Origin: Dinoroseobacter shibae DFL 12 = DSM 16493 | GTDB taxonomy: Bacteria; Pseudomonadota; Alphaproteobacteria; Rhodobacterales; Rhodobacteraceae | Direction: 5' to 3' | NCBI RefSeq assembly: GCF_000018145.1 | Contig: NC_009952.1 | Coordinates: forward strand, 2,356,001 to 2,420,000 | Length of the DNA stretch: 64,000 bases | Shown here: in pieces, positions 1 to 8,497 of the stretch | How the letters are laid out: the number at the start of each line of letters is the position of its first letter | Position numbering within the stretch: the stretch's first letter is position 1 | Program-made: the position numbers and the translations under genes | Notes under the pieces: model-generated | The model's database searches: none | Told to the model about the DNA's origin: nothing | The model's input: the letters and a program-made list of their open reading frames with translations, nothing else

Positions 1-1302
1 GAAGGCGGGCGGCGCCTCGCCCATCATGTAGCTGCGGATCGCGGGGCCATAGACCAGGTCGTTCGCCCGCAGGTAGGAGAAGGTCCGCGACATGAAGAAC
101 GAATGCAGGTAGCCCTTGCTCGCGACCTCGCGTTCGATCCCGTCGACGAAATCGTCATCGAGGAACACGGCCATCTCGCCCGCATCCTCGAAATCGGTCA
201 TGGTGGTGAAGAAGGTCGCCGAACGCACCGACTTGTCGCCGCGCTTGTTCATCAGAGCCAGAACCGAGGTCAGAGTCGTGCCCGCGATGCAGTAACCCAC
301 GGCATTGACCTGTTTCTCGCCGGTGATCTTCTTCACTTCCTCGATGGCGGTCATGTAGCCTTCCTCGACATAGGTATCGAGGCTGACATCGGCATAGGTT
401 TCGTCCGGGTTGACCCAGCTGACCACGAAAAGCGTATAGCCCTGCTCGACGATCCAGTTGATCAGGGAGTTCTTGGGCTTCAGGTCGAGGATGTAGAACT
501 TGTTGATCCAGGGCGGGAACAGGATCAGCGGCGTCTTGCAGACGGTCTCGGTCTTGGGCGCATACTGGATCAATTCCATCATCCGGTTGCGATAGACGAC
601 CGAGCCTTCCGTCGTGGCGAGGTTTTCGCCCACGGTGAAGGCGGACGGATCCGACAGGGTGACGAGGTGCTCGCCCTGATGGGATTCGATGTCGCGCACC
701 AGATTCTCCAGCCCGCGCACCAGGGACTCGCCGTTGGTTTCCACCGCTTTCTCGAGCGCATCGGGATTGGTGGACAGGAAATTCGCAGGCGAGAACAGAT
801 CGACGATCTGCTTGGAAAAGAACTCCACCCGCTTCTTGTCGTTGGGCTCCAGGTTGTCGAGATCGGCCACCGCCTTCTCGATCGATTCCGCAGAAATCAG
901 GTATTGTTGCTTGACGAAGTTGAAATACGGGTGGGTATCCCAAAGCGGGTTCTTGAAGCGGCGATCGCCCGCATGTTCGTCACGGGGCGCCTTCAGCTGA
1001 CCCTTGGCCAGCATTTGTTGCGCTTCGACCACATGCTTGAGCGTCTTGCCCCAGTACTGGACCTGGTGCTCCATCAGCTTGGCCGGATTGTTGAGCACCT
1101 CGGCCACATAAGCGCTCGCGGCCTTCATGTAGACGTCGGTTCCAGGCCCCTGAAGACCCTGGTCATGCGCCTCCCGCTGAGAGATGGCCCGGACCAATCG
1201 TTGCGAAAGCTCTTCCATTTTCGCAACATTCGCATTCAGTTTTTCGAGATTTTCACCCATTTCTAATCCTGCGACTTCCCGCCCGCCCGACTCAGTTGTC
1301 AT
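1..1302 (-). CDS. phaC: Class I polyhydroxyalkanoate synthase PhaC (3' end off the window)
   Basis: Polymerises (R)-3-hydroxyacyl-CoA into storage polyester (PHB) at the granule surface. Reading the minus strand from the ATG at 1302 gives about 434 residues before the window edge, with an N-terminal region (FKNPLWDTHPYFNFVKQQY) typical of class I PhaC. The lipase-like box GYCIAG carries the nucleophilic cysteine (G-x-C-x-G), and the conserved stretches ILFPPWINKFYILDL and VVSWVNPDE are present. The distal part containing the catalytic Asp/His lies partly outside. It is divergent from phaZ with 103 bp between starts, a layout common in Rhodobacterales. A second in-frame ATG (MGENLEKL) 14 codons downstream could be the real start. 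Confidence 0.95.
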   Translation of the reverse strand, partial: MTTESGGREVAGLEMGENLEKLNANVAKMEELSQRLVRAISQREAHDQGLQGPGTDVYMKAASAYVAEVLNNPAKLMEHQVQYWGKTLKHVVEAQQMLAKGQLKAPRDEHAGDRRFKNPLWDTHPYFNFVKQQYLISAESIEKAVADLDNLEPNDKKRVEFFSKQIVDLFSPANFLSTNPDALEKAVETNGESLVRGLENLVRDIESHQGEHLVTLSDPSAFTVGENLATTEGSVVYRNRMMELIQYAPKTETVCKTPLILFPPWINKFYILDLKPKNSLINWIVEQGYTLFVVSWVNPDETYADVSLDTYVEEGYMTAIEEVKKITGEKQVNAVGYCIAGTTLTSVLALMNKRGDKSVRSATFFTTMTDFEDAGEMAVFLDDDFVDGIEREVASKGYLHSFFMSRTFSYLRANDLVYGPAIRSYMMGEAPPAF

Positions 1303-1405
1303 ACCACCGCTTTCCCCGTATGTTCCGCAACCTGACAGTATCGTCGCCTGCACGGGGGGGCAAAGCGACGAATTGATCCGGGCGACCGGAAGTTAAGGAG
1401 ACGTC

Positions 1406-2683
1406 GTGAAGTACCTCGTGACCTACGATCTTATGGAAAGCGCGCGAAACACCAATGAATGGCTGGGGGCGACCGCGAAAGCCATGGCATCGTACCCGGT
1501 GACCGGCATGGTTCCGAACCCCTTTTTCAAGGTACTGGCAGGCTGGGGTGAGGTCACGGAACGCACCTTTGCGCGCATGGTCACGAAACCCGACTGGGGC
1601 ATACGCTCCGTCGTGGCCGAGGATGGGCGCGATCACCTGGTCGAGACGGAAATCGTGGTTGCCCGCCCCTTCGGTGACCTGATCCGGTTCAACGTGCTCG
1701 GTCGGCCGAAGAAACGCCGCAAGGTTCTGCTCGTGGCGCCGATGTCCGGGCATTACGCGACCCTGTTGCGCTCCACCGTGCTGAGCCTGCTGCCCGATTG
1801 CGAAGTCTACATCACCGATTGGCACAACGCGCGCGACATCCCCGTGTCTCAAGGCAAGTTCGACGTGGAGGATTATACCCTCTACCTCGTGGATTTCATG
1901 AAGGTGATGGGGCCGGAGACCCATGTCATCGCGGTCTGCCAGCCCGCGCCACTGACATTGGCCGCGACGGCCTATCTCGCCGCCGAAGAGCCGGACGCCC
2001 AGCCGCGGTCGCTGACGCTGATCGGCGGGCCGATCGATCCGGACGCCACCCCGACCGAGGTGACCGATTTCGGCAACCGCGTGACCATGGGCCAGTTGGA
2101 GCAGACCATGCTGCAACGGGTCGGGTTCAAATACGCGGGTGTGGGTCGGATGGTCTATCCCGGGCTGCTGCAACTGGCGTCCTTCATGTCGATGAATGCC
2201 GAACGCCACTCCAAGGCCTTCACGGACCAGGTTGTGCGGGCCGCCAAGGGAGAAGCCGCCGATCACGACGCGCATAACCGGTTCTACGACGAATATCTCG
2301 CCGTAATGGACATGACTGCGGAATTCTACCTTTCGACCGTGGAGCGGATCTTCAAGAACCGCGAAATCGCGAAGAATGAATTCGTGGTCAACGGCGTGCA
2401 TGTGGATATCGGCAAGATCACGACCGTCGCGGTGAAAACCGTCGAGGGGATGGACGACGACATCTCGGCCCCTGGCCAATGTGTCGCCGCGTTGGACCTC
2501 TGCACCGGCCTGCCGCAGTCGAAAAAGGCAAGCCACCTGGAGCCGGGTGCGGGCCATTACGGGATCTTCGCGGGACGGTCCTGGCGGAACAACATCCGTC
2601 CTCTGGTGCTGGAATTCATCGACGCCAACAGCGACGTCGCGCCCACAGCCGCGAACAAGAATGCCGGGAGAGCCGCGAGCTGA
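1406..2683 (+). CDS. phaZ: Intracellular PHB depolymerase PhaZ
   Basis: Hydrolyses intracellular PHB granules, mobilising the polymer made by the divergent phaC. The 425-residue protein has the intracellular-depolymerase architecture: an N-terminal helical part, then an alpha/beta hydrolase core (KVLLVAPMSGHYATLLR; VYITDWHNARDIP) and the box AVCQPA, in which a cysteine replaces the usual serine nucleophile, as in PhaZ of Cupriavidus/Paracoccus type. The C-terminal EPGAGHYGIFAGRSWR supplies the catalytic histidine region. The start is GTG at 1406, chosen because AAGGAG lies five bases upstream. It ends before a strong hairpin shared with the convergent methyltransferase gene. Confidence 0.95.
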   Translation: MKYLVTYDLMESARNTNEWLGATAKAMASYPVTGMVPNPFFKVLAGWGEVTERTFARMVTKPDWGIRSVVAEDGRDHLVETEIVVARPFGDLIRFNVLGRPKKRRKVLLVAPMSGHYATLLRSTVLSLLPDCEVYITDWHNARDIPVSQGKFDVEDYTLYLVDFMKVMGPETHVIAVCQPAPLTLAATAYLAAEEPDAQPRSLTLIGGPIDPDATPTEVTDFGNRVTMGQLEQTMLQRVGFKYAGVGRMVYPGLLQLASFMSMNAERHSKAFTDQVVRAAKGEAADHDAHNRFYDEYLAVMDMTAEFYLSTVERIFKNREIAKNEFVVNGVHVDIGKITTVAVKTVEGMDDDISAPGQCVAALDLCTGLPQSKKASHLEPGAGHYGIFAGRSWRNNIRPLVLEFIDANSDVAPTAANKNAGRAAS

Positions 2684-2719
2684 CCCGTCCTGCGGCTCGC
2701 CGCCTTGGAGCCGAAATGA

Positions 2720-2756
2720 AAAACGCCGCCCCGCAGATCTCGCCGGGCGGCGTTTT
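2720..2756. terminator. Bidirectional rho-independent terminator between phaZ and the MetE-like gene
   Basis: An 11-bp perfect stem (AAAACGCCGCC at 2720-2730 with GGCGGCGTTTT at 2746-2756) encloses a 15-base loop. The A-tract on one side and T-tract on the other let it work for both convergent genes (phaZ stop 2683, MetE-like stop 2775). Confidence 0.85.
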
Positions 2757-2774
2757 CGTGTTCGGACCCAGGCG

Positions 2775-3911
2775 TCAGCCCAACCGTGCGGAGGCTCGGC
2801 GCGCCCCATCACTGAGGGCGGCGAGCTTGGCATAGGCGATGTCCGGATCCACCGCGCCGAACCCGGCGAAGGTCCCGAAGCCGCAATCCGATCCCGCGAT
2901 CACCCGGTCCGCACCGACGATCCCGGCAAAGCGTTCGATCCGCTGGGCGACAAGTTCCGGGTGTTCGACGAAATTCGTGGTGCTGTCGATGACCCCGGGC
3001 ACGAGGATCTTGTCCTCCGGGATCTCGGCCTTGCGGTCCCGGAATACCGTCCATTCGTGGGCATGGCGGGGGTTGGAGGTCTCGAACAGAAGCTGCTGCG
3101 CCGACACCCCCATGAGCGTGCCGAAGACCTTGTCCATGTCGATATCGCAGACATGGGGCCCCTCGTAGTTGCCCCAGCAGATATGCACCCGCACCCGGGC
3201 CGGGTCGATCCCCGCAAGCGCGTGGTTCAGAGCCTCCACATGGGCGCCGGCGATCTTGATGAACTCATCATCGGTCAAGTCGTTGAAAAGCATGTGCCGC
3301 GACAGCGCGAGGTCCGGGCAGTCAAGCTGCAGGTAGAGCCCCGCCTCCACGATGGTGCGGTATTCCTCGGCCATGGCGTCGGCCAGCGCGGCAAGATACG
3401 CGTCCCGGGTGGGATAAAAATCGTTTTGCAGAAACAGGGAGATGACCCCGGGCGAGGCGGCATTCATGAAGCCCTCGGATGCGCCATGGGCCGCCATCGC
3501 GGCCTTGAGGTTGGCGATGTCGGTCTGCAGCTCCCCCTGCCCCTTGGAACGCACTTCGCCCACGCACATGGGCCGGGCATAGGTGGGCGTGCCGCCTTCG
3601 TCCTTGAGCCGTTCGAGAAAGGCCGGGAACATCTTGAGATCCGCGGGGGCGTTGCGCTTGCTGTCCCCGGCAAAGCCCGTGTAGCGGTCCTTGACATAGG
3701 TGGCATAGCTGATCTTCGAGGTCTCGCCATCGCTGACCACGTCGATCCCTGCCTTGACCTGCTTGGCGACGGTTTCCTCACATCCCCGCGTCATCGCCGC
3801 CGCGAAGGCATCGGTGTCATATTCTGCGCCCTGCTCGCGGGCGAAGATGAAATCGACGACCTCCTGACTGCGCGGCAAGCTCCCCACATGGGTTGTGCGA
3901 ATGGCTGTCAT
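2775..3911 (-). CDS. MetE C-terminal-domain-like (cobalamin-independent) methyltransferase family protein
   Basis: A 378-residue TIM-barrel protein of the UROD/MetE superfamily corresponding only to the catalytic half of MetE. Zinc ligands are recognisable: H-x-C in VHICWGNYEG, Glu in LLFETSNPRH and Cys in GSDCGFGTF. The opening TTHVGSLPRS is typical of stand-alone MetE-core proteins. The usual N-terminal folate-binding half of MetE is absent. Family members include core methionine synthases and zinc lyases or methyltransferases of other substrates (epoxyalkane:CoM transferase is related), so the substrate cannot be assigned. The start at 3911 is chosen over an in-frame TTG at 3926 because it is ATG with a purine-rich GGGAGAG upstream. 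It is monocistronic by spacing. Confidence 0.85.
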   Translation of the reverse strand: MTAIRTTHVGSLPRSQEVVDFIFAREQGAEYDTDAFAAAMTRGCEETVAKQVKAGIDVVSDGETSKISYATYVKDRYTGFAGDSKRNAPADLKMFPAFLERLKDEGGTPTYARPMCVGEVRSKGQGELQTDIANLKAAMAAHGASEGFMNAASPGVISLFLQNDFYPTRDAYLAALADAMAEEYRTIVEAGLYLQLDCPDLALSRHMLFNDLTDDEFIKIAGAHVEALNHALAGIDPARVRVHICWGNYEGPHVCDIDMDKVFGTLMGVSAQQLLFETSNPRHAHEWTVFRDRKAEIPEDKILVPGVIDSTTNFVEHPELVAQRIERFAGIVGADRVIAGSDCGFGTFAGFGAVDPDIAYAKLAALSDGARRASARLG

Positions 3912-3965
3912 CTGTCTCTCCCTCAAGGTGTAGTCCGGTATCGCTTCGGTGGTGGTCAGGTGCGG

Positions 3966-4937
3966 CTAGCGCAGCTCCTCCAGACCGGTGCCGGTCCAGT
4001 ACCACAGGAATTCACACGATCCGCCGCCGCGGTCCTGGCACATGGCGAGTGACCCGCCCGTCGCAACCCCTTGTAGCCCGTTCGACAGCGGTTGCAGCCG
4101 CACCCCGAGCGCCAACAGGGTCTCGGGCGCTCCGCTCCGGGCGCTCAGGAACACATCCACCGAACACATGGCGGCGCCACAGAACGGGCGCGCCGGACCG
4201 GAGCGGCAGGTCACGCTTCCCCAGTCCAGCACCACATCCTCGATCCCGTCCCCGTCGATCTGGCCGCGCAGGAGCGCAGATGGTTCCAGATCGAACGCCC
4301 CATTGCAGCCTTCGGTCAGGGCCGTGCGGGCACGCGCCTCCGTTCCATTGGCCTGCCAAGGGGCTGCCGGCTCCGGCAAGCCGACAACCCAAGGCTGACC
4401 GATGGCCGCAAAGCCCGCCGCGCAACTCTGGAGCAGCCGGGCATGAACCGAACCGAAACCGACGGCCGAGAGCGTCCGCATCTGCGCGTCAGACGCCGTA
4501 TAGATGCCGAATACCTCCGCCTGCGCGATCTCGGTGAAGGCGGGATCGGTGGCCGACAGCTCCGCCCCCCAGGAGCCGTCAAGCTCGTCCCAGATCAACT
4601 CCGGCAACTGGAAGCCCGCCCTGCCGACCACCAGCATCACGTCGCTGCGGCTGCCCTCGGACCGCGGCAAACCCAAGGTTGCGCTGCCGAAACCGATCCG
4701 GAGCGCGTCGGCGCGGGTGACCCGCGGTGTGGTATTGCCCGTCTGCAATGGTGACAGGCCGCGCACCGATTTTTCCCCGCATTCAAGAGCGAAGCTTCCC
4801 GCAGGGCCGCTCATGCTGTGCAAAAAGAAGGACCCGTCATCATGGCTGCGCAAGTTCCAGGTCTCGGCGCAAACCGCGGTACCGGTCAAAGTGAGCACGG
4901 CAGCTGCGAGACTGGACAGAATTGGAGGGAACGTCAC
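3966..4937 (-). CDS. Secreted/periplasmic protein of unknown function
   Basis: I do not recognise this 323-residue protein. The start is GTG at 4937, preceded by AAGGAG six bases away; the longer open frame to 5066 has no such site. The N-terminus (VTFPPILSSLAAAVLTLTGTAVCAETW) is a classical Sec signal peptide with likely cleavage after AVCA. The mature part contains several cysteines near the C-terminus (VTCRSG, PFCGAAMCSV, AMCQDRGGGSCEF), suggesting disulfides in the periplasm, and an acidic DGDGIEDVVLDWG stretch. It lies 53 bp after the MetE-like gene's start on the same strand and 82 bp downstream of the SnoaL-like gene. No function is proposed. Confidence 0.7.
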   Translation of the reverse strand: MTFPPILSSLAAAVLTLTGTAVCAETWNLRSHDDGSFFLHSMSGPAGSFALECGEKSVRGLSPLQTGNTTPRVTRADALRIGFGSATLGLPRSEGSRSDVMLVVGRAGFQLPELIWDELDGSWGAELSATDPAFTEIAQAEVFGIYTASDAQMRTLSAVGFGSVHARLLQSCAAGFAAIGQPWVVGLPEPAAPWQANGTEARARTALTEGCNGAFDLEPSALLRGQIDGDGIEDVVLDWGSVTCRSGPARPFCGAAMCSVDVFLSARSGAPETLLALGVRLQPLSNGLQGVATGGSLAMCQDRGGGSCEFLWYWTGTGLEELR

Positions 4938-5019
4938 GGAAGGCTCCTTGGCGGGGAGACCCACAGAACAGGCCTCGCGCCACGGCAGGCCAGAACGAGC
5001 TGCGATCGCGCCATGCCCG

Positions 5020-6003
5020 TCATCCGGTCGCGAGCAGGATCTGCTTCCAGATCGCCGTCTCGTCATAGATCACGTGTTCCCGGCGCAAGCGCGGTGCGGC
5101 GGCACCAAGGCTGCCGAACTCCGCATGGCTGAGCCCCAGGATGTAGACCTCCGCCCCGGTGGGGGGACCGAACGCGCCCCATCCATCGTGACGCCCGTGG
5201 AGCGACCAGCGCAGGGCCGCGCGCGGCGGCATCTGGGGGTCCTCGCGCCCGATCTGGTGCTCGATCCGGAACTCGGCCGACGGAAAGGACGCCCGCAGCC
5301 CCATCCAGAACCGATCCGCCGCGCCGAAGGAATGCCCGGTGCGGCCCCCGGGATGCTCCAACTGGCAGGCCCGGTCATAACCCTCTGGAATGGCGGCCAT
5401 ATCCGCGCCCATGATCCGCGTGAGCAGATCGGCATAGCGCGCGCCCCATTCATTGTCATTGCCGCGCCCGGTGTAGGGCCCCACCCGGTCGGTCGCGGGT
5501 GTCAGGGGTTTGACACAGACCTCGGGACCACCTTCGCGCGCGATCTGATCGGCGGCGAAGGCTTTCGGCTCCCACCCCATCTGGCGCACGATGGCACCCT
5601 GATCCCGGATCAGCCATTCGTCATCAATCTGGTTGTTGCGCGCGTGGCAATCCGCGATGATCCGGTAGACCAGCGGCTTTCCCGTGGCCGCCCCGTAAAC
5701 ACCGTCGCCCAGATGGGTGGCGGTGCTCAACAGGCGGTGGGAGCTGAGCATCCCCTCCTCGGGCGTTCCGGACCAGATCACATCCTCGCCCAGCAGGGTG
5801 CGGTCGGGAAACTCCGCCAGTGTCGCCATGGTGGCCGCGATCACGCCCTGGTTGCCGATAACGACCGAGGCCGGGGACCGCACGACGATATCCGGCGCGT
5901 AATAGTGATGGAGGGTCGCGATGCCGCGATCTTCCCAGATCTCCTTGGTGATGCCGATGATGTAGTCGGGAAAATCCCGGAATTTCGGGTCAAACCCTTG
6001 CAT
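5020..6003 (-). CDS. SnoaL/NTF2-like protein, double domain (last gene of the HisD-like cassette)
   Basis: A 327-residue protein made of two SnoaL-like (NTF2 fold) modules: residues about 15-160 (HHYYAPDIVVRSP, DRTLLGEDVIWSGTPEEG) and 180-320 (ADRFWMGLRASFPSAEFRIEHQ, ALRWSLHGRHDGWG). SnoaL folds serve as cyclases, isomerases, hydrolases or ligand carriers, so the exact reaction is open. The start is ATG 6003 with GGAG five bases upstream; a GTG six bases earlier is in frame. It overlaps the lacI stop by 14 bp, indicating translational coupling. The cassette carries a second, diverged double-SnoaL protein (8498-9511), which suggests the two act in one pathway or as a heteromer (inference). Confidence 0.8.
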   Translation of the reverse strand: MQGFDPKFRDFPDYIIGITKEIWEDRGIATLHHYYAPDIVVRSPASVVIGNQGVIAATMATLAEFPDRTLLGEDVIWSGTPEEGMLSSHRLLSTATHLGDGVYGAATGKPLVYRIIADCHARNNQIDDEWLIRDQGAIVRQMGWEPKAFAADQIAREGGPEVCVKPLTPATDRVGPYTGRGNDNEWGARYADLLTRIMGADMAAIPEGYDRACQLEHPGGRTGHSFGAADRFWMGLRASFPSAEFRIEHQIGREDPQMPPRAALRWSLHGRHDGWGAFGPPTGAEVYILGLSHAEFGSLGAAAPRLRREHVIYDETAIWKQILLATG

Positions 6004-7024
6004 TTTCACTCCAATCCGCGGGCACCCGCGCGCTGTCGCGCACGATCAGCCGCCCTGCGATTTCCAGTTTTTCGGGCGCGCGGTCCGCATCGTCGATCAA
6101 CCCCAGCAGCAGCTCGACTGTCGCGGCCACCATGCGGTTCGAAGGTTGCCGCCATGTGGTCAGCCGGTACGCGCCCCAATCCGCCAGCGGCACATCATCG
6201 TAGCCCACGATGGACACATCCTCGGGGATCCTGACGCCCAGCTCCCCGCGCACGGTGTCCATCACGGCAAACGCCATGTGGTCATTGCCGACGAAGATCG
6301 CGTCCGGTGGTGCCGCGCCTGCAAAGAGCGCGTGCGCAGCCGCTTGCGCCTCCGCCCGCCGGTAGTGCCCGTCGACGATACCGTGAGCGGCGAGGCCTGC
6401 ATCCTCGAGCCCTGCGAGGAACCCGGCCTTTCGGTCGCGTCCGGTGCTCGACCCGGTCCAGCCGGTGATATGGGCGATGCGTTCGTGCCCGCCCGCTGCG
6501 AGAAAGCGGGCGATCTCGCGCGCGCCGGTGAAGTTGTCCGAGGTGACGGAAGACAGGCGCGCATCATCCTGGCCGCGGTTGAACATCACCACGGGGATGC
6601 CGGCGGAGTTGCAGCGTTTGGTCAACTCGTCCGACATGCCGACCGAAGCGGTGATGATACCGTCGACCTGGTAATCCAGCAGTTCGCCAATCACCCGGTC
6701 CACCTGCGCGCCCGTGCCGGAGGCCATGAAAACGAGGATGTGATAGCCACGATCCTGCAGCGCCATGGACAGGCGTTCCAGCGCGTCCGGGTAGAACTGG
6801 TTGTCGAGATAGGCGACCACCAGCCCGATGATCTTTGACTGGCCCGTGATGAGCGACCGCGCAAGCACGTTCGGGCGGTAGCCCAGCTCCTCGGCGGCGG
6901 CGCGGACCTTCTTGGCGGTTTTGGGCGAGACGGATGCACCGGGGGTGAAGACCCGGCTGACCGCGGACTGGCTGACCCCCGCAACCCGCGCGACGTCCAG
7001 CGATGTGACCCGGTCCCGCGCCAT
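5990..7024 (-). CDS. LacI-family transcriptional regulator
   Basis: A 344-residue repressor. The N-terminal helix-turn-helix is VTSLDVARVAGVSQSAVSRVF followed by the hinge helix region RPNVLARSLITGQS. The periplasmic-binding-like effector domain spans about residues 60-335 (IIGLVVAYLDNQFYPDALE, ITASVGMSDELT, VSIVGYDDVPLADW). It begins two bases after the SDR stop and overlaps the following SnoaL gene, so it sits inside the operon it presumably controls. A palindrome of LacI type (10885-10898) lies 65 bp before the first gene of the cassette. The effector is unknown; LacI members usually bind a sugar-like or polyol-like metabolite. Confidence 0.93.
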   Translation of the reverse strand: MARDRVTSLDVARVAGVSQSAVSRVFTPGASVSPKTAKKVRAAAEELGYRPNVLARSLITGQSKIIGLVVAYLDNQFYPDALERLSMALQDRGYHILVFMASGTGAQVDRVIGELLDYQVDGIITASVGMSDELTKRCNSAGIPVVMFNRGQDDARLSSVTSDNFTGAREIARFLAAGGHERIAHITGWTGSSTGRDRKAGFLAGLEDAGLAAHGIVDGHYRRAEAQAAAHALFAGAAPPDAIFVGNDHMAFAVMDTVRGELGVRIPEDVSIVGYDDVPLADWGAYRLTTWRQPSNRMVAATVELLLGLIDDADRAPEKLEIAGRLIVRDSARVPADWSENARV

Positions 7025-7026
7025 CC

Positions 7027-7779
7027 TCAGCCGCTGGTCCAGCCGCCATCGACCAGAAGGCCGGTTCCCGTCACCATCGCGCTGGCCGGGGAGCACAGGA
7101 ACACGACCGCGCCCATGATGTCCTCGATCTCGGCGACGCGGGGCAGCTTGATCTTGCCCATGATCCAGGCGCGCTTTTCGGGGTCGGCAAAGGTCGCCTC
7201 GGTCAGCGGTGTGCGAATGAAGGTCGGACACAGACTGTTGACGCGGATGCCGCGGGGGCCGAATTCCTGCGCCATGGCCTTGGTCATGCCTTCGACGCCG
7301 TGCTTGGAGGCGCAGTAGACCGCGCGGTCCAGCCCGCCCACATGGCCCATCTGGCTGCTGATCTGCACGATGCTGCCGCCGTCGGGCATGGTCCGGGCCG
7401 CGTTGGTGGCGAGGAAATAGGCTGCACGGAGGTTGACAGACATCACCGCATCGAAATCCTCGGGGCGAGTATCGAGTGCCGGAGAATGGCGCGCCAGCCC
7501 TGCCGAATTCACAAGGCAATCGAAGGGCGCCTGTGCGCCGAAGAATTCGGCCTGCGCGTCCAGGTCCGCGATGTCCAGTACGGCGGTTTCCACCGACCAG
7601 CCCTCGGCGCGCATCTCCGTGGCAGCGGCGTCCAACTCGGCCTGTCCACGCGCGGCCATCACCACATGGGCCCCGGCCTCGGCCAGAGCGACAGCGCACC
7701 CCAGTCCGATGCCCCGCGATGCCCCCGTGACGAGGGCGCGCTGGCCGTCCAGCCGAAACGAAGGGGTGCGGGGCAACAT
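7027..7779 (-). CDS. Short-chain dehydrogenase/reductase (SDR)
   Basis: A 250-residue classical SDR. The NAD(P) binding motif TGASRGIG is at residues 18-25, the NSAG motif near 91, the catalytic Ser around 141-142, and Tyr155/Lys159 in YCASK. VNSLCPTFIRTPLT and GLLVDGGWTSG are typical of the gluconate 5-dehydrogenase/3-oxoacyl reductase branch. The absence of a basic residue right after strand 2 start (VVMAARGQAEL contains Arg44) leaves NADP versus NAD open. The start is ATG 7779; a longer open frame begins 12 codons upstream with no better site. Its cassette partners are the HisD-like dehydrogenase, two SnoaL proteins and LacI, suggesting oxidation or epimerisation of a polyol or hydroxy acid. 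Confidence 0.92.
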   Translation of the reverse strand: MLPRTPSFRLDGQRALVTGASRGIGLGCAVALAEAGAHVVMAARGQAELDAAATEMRAEGWSVETAVLDIADLDAQAEFFGAQAPFDCLVNSAGLARHSPALDTRPEDFDAVMSVNLRAAYFLATNAARTMPDGGSIVQISSQMGHVGGLDRAVYCASKHGVEGMTKAMAQEFGPRGIRVNSLCPTFIRTPLTEATFADPEKRAWIMGKIKLPRVAEIEDIMGAVVFLCSPASAMVTGTGLLVDGGWTSG

Positions 7780-7848
7780 GGGACCACCTGAGCTTGCATT
7801 CCTATGCAGTCCCAAGTGCTACCCTGCGCCCGCCAGCCTGTCGAGGGG

Positions 7849-8484
7849 TCAACGCGGATATTCGATGCCCCGAAAAGCGGGGAAGTCCGCGTAGTGCGCA
7901 GCCCGATCACGCGGCGAAGGGTGGTCCGGCGACGCCAGAAGCCCCTTTGGACGGATGTACGACAGGATGCGTTTGCGCGGGGCCTCCCGCCAGGTCAGGT
8001 TGAAAGCGGCGGTGTTGGGGAAAAAATAGACCTCGTGAAAGTCGAGGTGATCCCAGAGCCACCAGGCCAGGTCGCGCCAATCCCGCCCCTCGGCATAGCG
8101 CCGCGCGAACCACGGGATCGAGACGGACGCACAGGCGCCCATCCGCCCCGTCACGTCGCGCCGGTCCCAGATATGACCAGCGTAATTCTTGGGGTTGGCG
8201 GCGCATTTCTGCGGCTTGACCTGCGTCGCCCCGAAATGGTTCAGGTTCGGCGCGCGATAAGCGGAGCGGATGTCGATCGGCCCGAAGGTTTCGACCAGTG
8301 GATCGAGCAGGTTTTCCGCCAGCGCCTGCCCGGCCTTGACCGCAAGGTCGGGATCATCAGGAATACTGGATATTTGATGGAAATTGCCAATTTCCGAGCC
8401 AAGAAAGTCTCGAAAGGCAAAATATCTGCTAAGTCTGATCCGGCCCAAATCCTCGAGGGCGGTGTAGCTGCGAGGTTTGCGCAT
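7849..8484 (-). CDS. Conserved-looking protein of unknown function, remotely peptidase-M15-like
   Basis: A 211-residue protein starting at ATG 8484, 13 bp after the stop of the second SnoaL gene. It has no signal peptide. Segments such as DIRSAYRAPNLN and GRMGACASVSIPWFA vaguely recall the S-x-x-R-S and G-x-A-x-D regions of D,D-carboxypeptidases of family M15, but the zinc-binding S-x-H-x-x-G-x-A-x-D and E-x-W-W-H motifs are not intact, so an active peptidase is doubtful. It is rich in Trp (DWRDLAWWLWDHLDFHE). Its position within the cassette may be incidental: a 69-bp gap separates it from the SDR. Confidence 0.6.
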   Translation of the reverse strand: MRKPRSYTALEDLGRIRLSRYFAFRDFLGSEIGNFHQISSIPDDPDLAVKAGQALAENLLDPLVETFGPIDIRSAYRAPNLNHFGATQVKPQKCAANPKNYAGHIWDRRDVTGRMGACASVSIPWFARRYAEGRDWRDLAWWLWDHLDFHEVYFFPNTAAFNLTWREAPRKRILSYIRPKGLLASPDHPSPRDRAAHYADFPAFRGIEYPR

Positions 8485-8497
8485 CCGATTACTCCGC

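Noticed and set aside
103-1266. A 387-codon plus-strand open frame over phaC
   Set aside because: It is antisense to the clearly recognisable PhaC reading frame and its residues (His/Arg/Leu-rich with repeated IGI/DRR patterns) are typical of high-GC shadow frames.
5990-7699. A 569-codon minus-strand frame that could be read as an SDR-LacI fusion
   Set aside because: Only its last 344 codons are LacI. The upstream part is a shadow of the SDR gene, which uses a different frame and has its own start and stop.
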